5,168 nt of DNA from Oscillospiraceae bacterium (GTDB lineage: Bacteria; Bacillota; Clostridia; Oscillospirales; QAMX01): assembly GCA_902772625.1 (NCBI GenBank), contig CACYBP010000391.1, forward strand, positions 1-5,168, in the 5' to 3' direction. This document shows, piece by piece, positions 1 through 5,168 of the stretch. The translations under genes were made by a program, and so were the position numbers. Every line of letters begins with the position of its first letter. Position 1 is the first letter of the stretch. Under the pieces are notes generated by a model. The model was not told the DNA's origin, did not search any database, and saw nothing but the letters and a program-made list of their open reading frames with translations.

Positions 1-64
1 CCGGCACGGCGTCGGCCGCCGGGGCGAACCCGACCCTGAAAGAAAGCGGGATCTTTTTTACCAT
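1..64 (-). CDS. N-terminal start of an unidentified protein (partial)
   Basis: The ATG at 64-62 opens a frame that stays open for 21 codons and runs off the left edge. The product begins MVKKIPLSFRVGF and continues with an Ala/Pro-rich stretch. The KK start followed by a few hydrophobic residues is too short and too broken by charged and proline residues to call a signal peptide. The family is not recognised and 21 residues are too few to assign one. The call rests on the strong AAAGGAG site seven bases upstream, the same strand as the helicase-nuclease, and the 94-bp spacing without a visible terminator. It may be cotranscribed with the large gene, as a partner or merely as a neighbour. Confidence 0.65.
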   Translation of the reverse strand, partial: MVKKIPLSFRVGFAPAADAVP

Positions 65-158
65 CGTGTCACTCCTTTCACACTGTGACCCCTCTGCCAT
101 CCGTCCCGGCGTCCGTTTCCGCATTAAGACGCTTTCGGGAGGAAGCGAGGTATTCTTC
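65..158 (-). other. 94-bp gap between the helicase-nuclease and the downstream gene
   Basis: No convincing -10/-35 pair is seen on the minus strand; the best hexamer, CTTAAT, matches four of six with no -35. There is no hairpin plus U-tract either. An imperfect inverted repeat lies at 131-146 (GCTTTC-GGGA-GGAAGC on the plus strand), but its fold is weaker in the minus-strand RNA and no U-run follows. The simplest reading is that the downstream gene is cotranscribed with the large gene. Confidence 0.45.
72..78 (-). promoter_or_regulatory. Strong ribosome-binding site of the downstream gene
   Basis: AAAGGAG on the minus strand, with seven bases between it and the ATG at 64-62. It is a near-ideal Shine-Dalgarno site and is the main reason for calling a gene start here. 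Flanking GTCAC (89-85) and GTGAC (72-68) on the minus strand could form a weak 5-bp stem with most of this site in the loop. Confidence 0.75.
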
Positions 159-3100
159 TTACGGTTCCCTGCGCCCGGCAGACAGCATCCCGTCCTGATC
201 CGTCACCATTCCGCTTTGGATCAGAAGGTTCAATGCCTTGTCATACCGTTCCGCGATGTTGTTTCCGGTCCTGTTGAAGCCAAGCTTCAGGGTCATGCTC
301 TTATACAGATCGTCCCGCGTGATCGCCACGTTTTGCGTGATCATCATATACATCCCCTGTGCCAGCTCTTCCAGGGCGATATACTGGATCTCACGCTTGT
401 CTCCGGGGACCCGGAAAGGATACTCGCTCATTCCGGAAAGATACAGGAAGCCGCCGCGATACTGTATTCCCTGACTCTTATACCAGAAGATCTTTTCATG
501 AACGCTTTTGACAAGCGCCTTCGTCGCTTTTTCTTTGCCCAGCGCAGGCAGAAGCCTTTTCACAAGGTATTCCTCGGACAAGGGCGCTTCGGTCTGTAGG
601 ATCTCCAGGACGGTAGGCGTCATCCGGCCGTTATATTTCCGAAGGATTGCAGCGGCGTCCAACTCACGGTAGGTCTGCAGCGAAGGCGATTTTATGACCG
701 TATCCGGAAAGAACTCTGTGTGATCCTCCGGATCGTCTTCACCGTTTTCCGTGCGTTCTCCCCGGGTTTCTTTCTCGTCCGCGCCGCGGATCGCTTCCTC
801 CGCCGCGCGTATCAGACGCGCCTTTTCCGCCTCCCGATTCTTATACCAGTCGGTGGACCATACCCGGTAGAATTTCCATCCCATGCTTTCCAGAACGCTC
901 TGTCTCAGCTCGTCGCGGTCCCGCGCATTCTTCGAGCTGTGGTACGACGCGCCGTCGCACTCGATCGCCATGAGATAGTCCGACGTTCCCGGCCTTCTGA
1001 GGCCGATGTCAATCCGGTACCCTGAGCATCCCACCTGCGTATCCGCCGTGTACCCCTCTCCCCGGAGAAAATCGCATACCTCCGCCTCAAAGGGCGAATC
1101 GAACCGGTCTTCTTCCGCAACGGTAAGCGTGCGTTCCAGCGCGTCTTCTCCTCTCTCCGCGTAATCGAGATAGGCGCGCAAGAGTGCCGGGCCGCTGTTT
1201 TTCGACCTGGAAATATCGATATCGGTGCAGCGGATCGAGGAAACCAATTGGACGTTGTCCCGCGCTCTCGTCACGGCCACGTTCAGTCTCTTCTCGCCGC
1301 CCTGCTTATTCAGCGGGCCGAAATTCTGAATGAACCGGCCCATGCTGTCTTTGGCGTAGGCCACGCTGAAAATAATGGTGTCTCTCTCGTCGCCCTGAAC
1401 CGTTTCCAGGTTCTTGATGAAGAAGGGCTCTTTTTTGTCCCCCCTGAAGAATTCCTCATTGGAGGGATCCGCCGCGCGCCTTTGGTAGAGGAGCCGGTCG
1501 ATCAGATCCTGCTGCGCGGCCGAAAATGCTACGACGCCCAGGCTCCGGTCCGGATAGTCCTGCATATTCCTGTAGATCAGATTAACGACGTATTCCGCTT
1601 CCTTCCGGTTGGTCTTGCTCTTGCGGTCGAAGACGCCGCCTTCCACCGGGTAAAAATCCACGCCGATCCCCTCTCTGTCTTTCTTGACCGAGGGGAAGGT
1701 CGTCAGACGGTTGTCGTAAAAATGCAAATTGGAAAAGGCGATCAGCTGCTCATAATGGCTTCGGTAATGCCACAGAAGCGTCTTGGTGCTGAACACGCCT
1801 TCGCACAGATCCAGGATCGATTCGTAATCGCCGGGATTCGCCGCCGTTTCCTCCTCGTCCGGATCTTCTTCCCCGCTGGCTGTGGCGGTAAAGAAATTGC
1901 TCGGAGGCATCTGCTTGCTGTCCCCCACCACGATCAATTGTCTGCCCCGGTAGATCGACCCGATCGCGTCCTGGGGGAAGATCTGGGACGCCTCGTCGAA
2001 TATCACCGTGTCAAACGAGATCGTATCGGGATCCAGATAGGTGCTGACGCTCAAGGGCGACATCAGAAAGCACGGTTTTAAGGTCTGCGCCAGTTCCCCA
2101 AGCTCCGCAAGGAGCTTCCGGATCGGCATCTGTTTTCTCTTTTTGATCCCCTCCCGGCGCAGCTTTGTCACCAGGCCGCCCTGAGCCGACCAATCCAGAT
2201 CGGGGCGCTTTCCGGAAAGCGTCTCGTGGATTCTGTTTTTATTGATCTTATACTGCAGACGGTCTTTTTCGGCGAAAAGCTTCGCCGTCTGCGTCTGGCT
2301 TACACCGGAAAAGCTCCTGAGTCCGGATTCCGTATTCAGAACGCTCCCGATCCACTGCTTATAAAAGGCACGCCGGAAAGCGCCTGCCAGCTGTTCCGGG
2401 GCAAGGCCCTCGTCGATCGAAGAGTCCACGATGTGTATCAGGTCGCTTTGGATCAGCTTTCCTCTCACTTCGAGAAAGTTTTTCCAGCCCGGAAGCTTAT
2501 CAAAGTTCGCATAGCACGCGGCGATCTTCTTCAGGCAATCCGTGTATTTGCCTTGCTCAAGATCCAGTTCTCCCCTGCGGAAAAGCTGCGACACCCGGGT
2601 TTTCGCTTCGTTCACCGATCTGATCAGATCGCCGATCCGCACCGCGGCGTCCCTGAATCCCGCCTGTGTCTGCGGATAACCGATCATACTCAGACCCGGC
2701 AGGTCTCCGAAGGGTTGGGCCTCTCCGTTATCGTAGTCCTTCAGCCTGTTCAGGTCTTCCCATACCCGGCCCCATTCGGTATCCGCCCCCCGGTAGCAGC
2801 TGCCGAGATATCCGGAGATTTCCCGCATTTGACCCTGAAGCTCTGTCTCGATCGCCTGGATCCTGCCGATCGCGCGCGTTATATCCAGAAGCTTTTGATA
2901 ATCGGGCTTTCTTCTGTTGCTCGCATAGGTCTGAACCGTGGAAACGATCTCTTTGTATTCCCGGTTGAAAAGGCGGGAGAAGGAAGACGAAAACTCTTCG
3001 GTAAGCCGCCGGTAAGCCGCCGCCCCGTCGATCGCCTGCAATATATCCAGGCTGCAATAGGCGCAAAGCTCGTTCTTTTCCTGTTCAAGAAGCCCTTTGA

Positions 3101-4838
3101 GCTCCTGTATCCTTTGGATATAAGGCTGCACCCGTTCCCTGTTGCCCCGCGAAAGAAGCGGCGGCATGATAACGTCGGACTGGGCAAGATAATTGAGCAG
3201 CGCCTGCCACCGGACCGTTTCCCGATACGTATCCGCGTTTGCTCCGTACGCTTCCCTGAGATGACCCGCCTCCTCCTTCAGGCTGTGGAACCCGCCGTTC
3301 AGCCGCCCGAGATCTTCCTTCAGCTGCAGCTCTCTTTCATAATCCAGATTGCCGGCCGTGAATCCGTACCAGGCATTCTTGCGATAATCCGTGCCGATCA
3401 GCGGAACGCATTCCGCATACTCTTCCAGAAGGTCGGACGCACTCTGCAGATACTCCTGTCCCTTCGTTTGCACGCCGTGTATGACCACCGGAAGCTCCGG
3501 ATAAGCTCTGTTCCGGGAATAGCCTTCGAAAAGCTGATACAAAGAGCGGTTGATCGGCTTTCTCACCCTGTGGAGCGCTTCCGCGTAAGAATCCAGCTTT
3601 GCCTGCGCGTTTTTCTTCTGCCGGATCTCCTCCTCGGCCGAGGGGGAAACGCCCCTCCGCGGAAGCTCCAAAGTGCGGTTCAGCTCATCGATCACGGCTT
3701 TCTTGTTCGCCTTATGGCTGTGAAGCTCCAGGCAGAAATCATTGAGCCCGGCTTTTTTCAGTTTATCATAGACCACGTTCAGCGCCGCCTGCTTTTCAGA
3801 TACGAAAAGCACGGTTTTGCCGTCATAAAGGCATTCCGCAATGATATTCGTGATCGTCTGGCTCTTTCCGGTCCCCGGCGGACCCTGAAGCACGAAGCTC
3901 CGCCCTCTTTTCGCCATTTCGATCGCCTCGATCTGGCTGGAGTCCGCGTCCACCACCGTATGCAGATCGGTCAGCGGGTTTTCCACGACCTTCTCCTGCA
4001 GGCCGGACAGTCCTCCCGAATGGCTCCCGTCCTCCTCCCTCAGGATCGCCCTGACGTTTTCGTTTGCAAGGATCTTTTCCGGGTGGTTTTTCAGATCCTC
4101 GTACATATTGACTTTCATAAAGGAGAAAATGCTCAGCTTGCACGTCTTTTCGATGCTCCATCCGAGCTTCAGCCTGTCGATGACGGCTTTGGCCTTCTCC
4201 GCGTATTCCGAAAGTGTATCGCCGTCTTCGTATTCCGGCAGATCGATCCCCCGTTCGGTCCAAAGAAGCTGGCGGAAGGCGGGGTTCACGAAGACGTCGT
4301 CGTCTTCGATCCGGATCTTCACGGGATCAAGCACCGTTTTGGTCTCCACCGACACCTTCACCAGCAGAAGAGGCGCCCGGTAAAACTGCTCGGACGTTTC
4401 TTTTTCTCTCCAGAAAACAAAGTCAAAAACCAGATAGGCGGGATCAATACCCGTTTCCTCCTGGATCTCTCGCGCCTTTTTTGCAATGTTCCTGACGGCG
4501 GTGATCGGATTGTCGGTCTGCGCGTAGGCGAGAAGCTTCGACGGATCTCTCTCGACTTTCGGCCTATAAGCTTTGATGAATTCGTCTCTGCCGAATTTCA
4601 CCGTCATATGCGTCCGGGCGTCCCCGGTTTCCTCTTCGTCCGGATCCTCCTCATGGATCTTCGGATCGAATACCGTGAATTCTCTTCCCTCCGTGCAGCC
4701 TCCGAATACGCTCCCGGCTTCCGGAAAAACGATCTCCGCAGAAAGCGACTTTGGATTCTTGAAGCTGATCAGATTATTGCGCTTTCCCGTGTCCAGAAGC
4801 GCATTCGTCCATTTCTCCAGATCATTTCTCGCCGCCAT
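159..4838 (-). CDS. DUF4011-SF1 helicase-Vsr/MTES_1575 nuclease-DUF3320 protein, probable antiphage defence enzyme (Hhe-like)
   Basis: A 1559-residue cytoplasmic protein with no signal peptide or membrane segment. Domains in order: DUF4011 at about 7-270, with the signature LLDTGKRNNLISF at 14-26; SF1 (Upf1/Dna2-like AAA_11/AAA_12) helicase at about 300-1203; PD-(D/E)XK nuclease of the Vsr/MTES_1575 type at about 1247-1345; DUF3320-like winged-helix region at about 1398-1550. Helicase motifs are complete: Q302 Q-motif, Walker A GPPGTGKS 319-326, motif Ia VLFVSEKQAAL 343-353, Walker B FDEAS 947-951, motif III VGDSKQMPP 971-979, HYRS 1024-1027, motif V VQGDE 1147-1151, motif VI NVAVTRAR 1186-1193. 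The family-typical KPCFLMSPLSV lies at 921-931. Nuclease residues seen are E1251/E1253, D1277 in YRIDIGL, E1293-C-D1295, H1300 and W1327. About 560 helical residues separate motif Ia from Walker B, a large insertion usual for the family. The expected activity is ATP-driven translocation on nucleic acid coupled to cleavage. DUF4011-helicase-Vsr proteins include the single-gene Hhe antiphage system (from memory); a defence role here is inferred, and another DNA-processing role is possible. The substrate is unknown. Confidence 0.93.
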   Translation of the reverse strand: MAARNDLEKWTNALLDTGKRNNLISFKNPKSLSAEIVFPEAGSVFGGCTEGREFTVFDPKIHEEDPDEEETGDARTHMTVKFGRDEFIKAYRPKVERDPSKLLAYAQTDNPITAVRNIAKKAREIQEETGIDPAYLVFDFVFWREKETSEQFYRAPLLLVKVSVETKTVLDPVKIRIEDDDVFVNPAFRQLLWTERGIDLPEYEDGDTLSEYAEKAKAVIDRLKLGWSIEKTCKLSIFSFMKVNMYEDLKNHPEKILANENVRAILREEDGSHSGGLSGLQEKVVENPLTDLHTVVDADSSQIEAIEMAKRGRSFVLQGPPGTGKSQTITNIIAECLYDGKTVLFVSEKQAALNVVYDKLKKAGLNDFCLELHSHKANKKAVIDELNRTLELPRRGVSPSAEEEIRQKKNAQAKLDSYAEALHRVRKPINRSLYQLFEGYSRNRAYPELPVVIHGVQTKGQEYLQSASDLLEEYAECVPLIGTDYRKNAWYGFTAGNLDYERELQLKEDLGRLNGGFHSLKEEAGHLREAYGANADTYRETVRWQALLNYLAQSDVIMPPLLSRGNRERVQPYIQRIQELKGLLEQEKNELCAYCSLDILQAIDGAAAYRRLTEEFSSSFSRLFNREYKEIVSTVQTYASNRRKPDYQKLLDITRAIGRIQAIETELQGQMREISGYLGSCYRGADTEWGRVWEDLNRLKDYDNGEAQPFGDLPGLSMIGYPQTQAGFRDAAVRIGDLIRSVNEAKTRVSQLFRRGELDLEQGKYTDCLKKIAACYANFDKLPGWKNFLEVRGKLIQSDLIHIVDSSIDEGLAPEQLAGAFRRAFYKQWIGSVLNTESGLRSFSGVSQTQTAKLFAEKDRLQYKINKNRIHETLSGKRPDLDWSAQGGLVTKLRREGIKKRKQMPIRKLLAELGELAQTLKPCFLMSPLSVSTYLDPDTISFDTVIFDEASQIFPQDAIGSIYRGRQLIVVGDSKQMPPSNFFTATASGEEDPDEEETAANPGDYESILDLCEGVFSTKTLLWHYRSHYEQLIAFSNLHFYDNRLTTFPSVKKDREGIGVDFYPVEGGVFDRKSKTNRKEAEYVVNLIYRNMQDYPDRSLGVVAFSAAQQDLIDRLLYQRRAADPSNEEFFRGDKKEPFFIKNLETVQGDERDTIIFSVAYAKDSMGRFIQNFGPLNKQGGEKRLNVAVTRARDNVQLVSSIRCTDIDISRSKNSGPALLRAYLDYAERGEDALERTLTVAEEDRFDSPFEAEVCDFLRGEGYTADTQVGCSGYRIDIGLRRPGTSDYLMAIECDGASYHSSKNARDRDELRQSVLESMGWKFYRVWSTDWYKNREAEKARLIRAAEEAIRGADEKETRGERTENGEDDPEDHTEFFPDTVIKSPSLQTYRELDAAAILRKYNGRMTPTVLEILQTEAPLSEEYLVKRLLPALGKEKATKALVKSVHEKIFWYKSQGIQYRGGFLYLSGMSEYPFRVPGDKREIQYIALEELAQGMYMMITQNVAITRDDLYKSMTLKLGFNRTGNNIAERYDKALNLLIQSGMVTDQDGMLSAGRREP
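1845..1871 (-). repeat. Acidic peptide EEDPDEEET, second copy (helicase loop after motif III)
   Basis: Residues 990-998, between helicase motif III (GDSKQMPP, ending at 979) and the HYRS motif at 1024. Relatives of this helicase family often carry an acidic stretch in this loop, so an acidic loop itself is not unusual. Its exact identity to residues 63-71 is the notable point. Confidence 0.7.
4626..4652 (-). repeat. Acidic peptide EEDPDEEET, first copy (DUF4011 domain)
   Basis: Residues 63-71 of the large protein read EEDPDEEET. The same nine residues recur exactly at 990-998. The two 27-base coding segments differ at four positions, all synonymous third-codon positions. This first copy lies in the N-terminal DUF4011 region, in a likely surface loop. 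Confidence 0.7.
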
Positions 4839-4841
4839 TCG

Positions 4842-4846
4842 TTCCT
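4842..4846 (-). promoter_or_regulatory. Ribosome-binding site of the large helicase-nuclease gene
   Basis: AGGAA on the minus strand, four bases before the ATG at 4838-4836. A second purine-rich stretch (GGGAAAGGCGG) lies just upstream. The AGGA core is a little close to the start codon, but no better in-frame start with a ribosome-binding site was found. The DUF4011 homology begins within the first ten residues, which supports this start. Confidence 0.6.
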
Positions 4847-4865
4847 GTCCGCCTTTCCCTCTCTG

Positions 4866-4871
4866 ATTATA
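4866..4871 (-). promoter_or_regulatory. Proximal candidate -10 box (TATAAT)
   Basis: A perfect TATAAT on the minus strand, 27 bp upstream of the large gene's ATG. Initiation about 7 bases downstream would give a short leader of roughly 20 bases that just contains the ribosome-binding site. There is no TG extension and the -35 window (around 4888-4896) reads GCGGCA/AAGCGG, a poor match to TTGACA. If used, this promoter may need an activator, or the palindrome at 4893-4906 may control it. Confidence 0.5.
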
Positions 4872-4892
4872 CCGTTGTCTTTCGGGAATGCC

Positions 4893-4906
4893 GCTTACAG
4901 ATAAGC
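4893..4906. promoter_or_regulatory. Palindrome GCTTA-N4-TAAGC, candidate operator over the proximal -35
   Basis: A perfect 5-bp inverted repeat with a 4-base centre (GCTTACAGATAAGC). It sits about 22 bp upstream of the proximal TATAAT box, so it overlaps or borders where the -35 element would be. A bound protein could block or replace -35 recognition there. As RNA from the distal promoter it would also form a small 5-bp hairpin. The palindrome is directly visible; operator function is inferred from position only. Confidence 0.35.
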
Positions 4907-4926
4907 AATTCTGATATCAAATACGC

Positions 4927-4938
4927 GCTTTTGTAAGC
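4927..4938. promoter_or_regulatory. Palindrome GCTT-N4-AAGC, candidate operator half of a pair
   Basis: GCTT at 4927-4930 and AAGC at 4935-4938 form a 12-bp palindrome just downstream of the distal -10. Its centre lies 33 bp from the centre of the similar palindrome at 4893-4906, close to three helical turns, so both would face the same side of the DNA. In addition TGTAAGC at 4932-4938 is the exact inverse of GCTTACA at 4893-4899. This could be a repressor site pair; no regulator gene is visible in the window. Confidence 0.3.
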
Positions 4939-4949
4939 TGCTCTAAGTC

Positions 4950-4958
4950 ATTATACCA
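4950..4958 (-). promoter_or_regulatory. Distal candidate promoter, extended -10 (TGGTATAAT)
   Basis: On the minus strand the sequence reads TGGTATAAT, a perfect consensus -10 hexamer at 4955-4950 with the TGn extension that lets sigma-70/SigA bind with a poor -35. No good -35 is seen at 16-18 bp spacing (hexamers such as TGGATT). Predicted transcription would begin near 4943, giving a leader of about 105 bases before the large gene. That leader would contain both GCTT...AAGC palindromes. Confidence 0.5.
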
Positions 4959-4979
4959 TACCGTTCGCCGCAAATCCAT

Positions 4980-5022
4980 ACCGGGCTTCTGCCGGATCGG
5001 CAATCTCTCATCATCTCCCGGT
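4980..5022 (-). repeat. Nested inverted repeat, alternative to the terminator-like hairpin
   Basis: A perfect 6-bp inverted repeat (ACCGGG at 4980-4985 on the plus strand, CCCGGT at 5017-5022) encloses a small perfect hairpin, TGCCG-GAT-CGGCA, at 4990-5002. The outer arm at 5017-5021 is also used by the hairpin at 5015-5035, so the two folds exclude each other. What is seen is only the complementarity; any regulatory meaning is inference. Confidence 0.35.
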
Positions 5023-5035
5023 CTTTTGCCGGAAG
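5015..5035 (-). terminator. Weak terminator-like hairpin after the HD gene
   Basis: On the minus strand CTTCCGG, a seven-base loop and CCGGGAG can pair over 7 bp, including one U-G pair, starting 12 bases after the HD gene's stop. No U-tract follows (the next bases are ATGATGAGAG), so a classical intrinsic terminator is not supported. The site may be a Rho-dependent end, an mRNA 3' stabiliser, or chance. Its CCGGG arm can also pair with a second partner at 4980-4985. Confidence 0.3.
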
Positions 5036-5047
5036 GCCGCCCGTTTT

Positions 5048-5168
5048 TCACGCATCCTCCTCCAGAAGGGCGATGGCCGCGGCGTACTTTTCAAGTCTTT
5101 CGGGCTTCACCTGTCCCGGCTCCAGGCGGGAAACGTCGCTGTTGTGGCGCAGATCGGCAAGCTTCACC
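5048..5168 (-). CDS. C-terminal end of an HD-domain phosphohydrolase-like protein (partial)
   Basis: Only the last 39 codons lie in the window; the gene enters from the right edge and ends with TGA at 5050-5048. The fragment contains KLADLRHNSD near its beginning and ends in an acidic, alanine/leucine-rich helix (ALLEEDA). The KLAD motif followed by an HN pair resembles the last metal-ligand segment of the HD domain in RelA/SpoT-type (p)ppGpp hydrolases (KLADRLHN), where the Asp completes the His-Asp metal site. Small single-domain HD proteins with a KLADLxHNSD signature are common in Clostridia and are often annotated as GTP pyrophosphokinase or HD phosphohydrolase, although their substrate is usually unknown. 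The upstream HD pair itself is outside the window, so activity cannot be confirmed. A hairpin starts 12 bases after the stop. The gene is on the same strand as the large helicase, but 209 bp and two candidate promoters separate them, so they are probably independent units. Confidence 0.8.
   Translation of the reverse strand, partial: VKLADLRHNSDVSRLEPGQVKPERLEKYAAAIALLEEDA

Noticed and set aside
68..89. GTCAC/GTGAC stem around the downstream gene's Shine-Dalgarno site, as a translational switch
   Set aside because: Only 5 bp with a 12-base loop that leaves most of the AAAGGAG site exposed; too weak to claim regulation.
131..146. Hairpin GCTTTC-GGGA-GGAAGC after the large gene's stop, as a terminator
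   Set aside because: In minus-strand RNA one pair becomes a C-A mismatch, and no U-tract follows, so it does not qualify as an intrinsic terminator.
66..599. A 177-codon plus-strand open frame overlapping the end of the large gene
   Set aside because: Same shadow register, and its start lies antisense to the Shine-Dalgarno site and start codon of the downstream minus-strand gene. The product resembles no known protein.
1248..2081. A 277-codon plus-strand open frame
   Set aside because: Same codon-register shadow, lying over helicase motifs II to VI of the real gene; no ribosome-binding site or domain supports it.
2226..4904. An 892-codon open frame on the plus strand, antisense to the large gene
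   Set aside because: It is in exact codon register with the minus-strand gene, so it stays open simply because that gene avoids TTA, CTA and TCA codons. Its translation is rich in Arg, Pro, Leu and Phe with no recognisable domain, whereas the minus strand carries many conserved helicase and nuclease motifs.
1..5168. CRISPR array, tRNA or rRNA genes, insertion sequence ends, attachment sites
   Set aside because: No regularly spaced direct repeats, no cloverleaf-like sequence, no transposase motifs and no flanking target duplications were seen in the coding or intergenic sequence.

Overview
The window holds one complete, very large minus-strand gene flanked by the ends of two neighbours on the same strand. 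Base composition is moderately GC-rich. Shine-Dalgarno sites are AGGA/AAAGGAG type and there are consensus TATAAT boxes. A small HD-domain protein with a KLADLRHNSD motif lies upstream. Together these suggest a Bacillota genome, most likely a Clostridia or Lachnospiraceae-like gut bacterium. This assignment is an inference from signals and protein flavour, not a proof.

Layout, read in the direction of transcription (right to left). (1) 5168-5048: the last 39 codons of a gene whose product looks like the C-terminal end of an HD-domain phosphohydrolase, of the kind often annotated as a (p)ppGpp hydrolase relative. (2) 5047-4839: a 209-bp intergenic region. It contains a hairpin without a U-tract just after the HD gene, two TATAAT -10 boxes pointing at the large gene, and two GCTT...AAGC palindromes between them that could be operators. 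(3) 4838-159: a 1559-residue protein with the order DUF4011 domain, split SF1 helicase (all main motifs intact), Vsr/MTES_1575-type PD-(D/E)XK nuclease, then a DUF3320-like winged-helix C-terminus. (4) 158-65: a 94-bp gap with no convincing promoter or terminator. (5) 64-1: the first 21 codons of another gene behind a strong AAAGGAG ribosome-binding site, probably cotranscribed with the large gene. Its function cannot be judged from this fragment.

The large protein is the centre of interest. DUF4011-helicase-Vsr proteins are a known family, and a member has been described as a stand-alone antiphage system (Hhe, from memory). The catalytic residues of both the ATPase and the nuclease are present, so this copy looks functional. 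The parts not explained by the known family are the dual-promoter, palindrome-bearing control region, a nine-residue acidic peptide that occurs twice in the protein, and the possible partner gene downstream.
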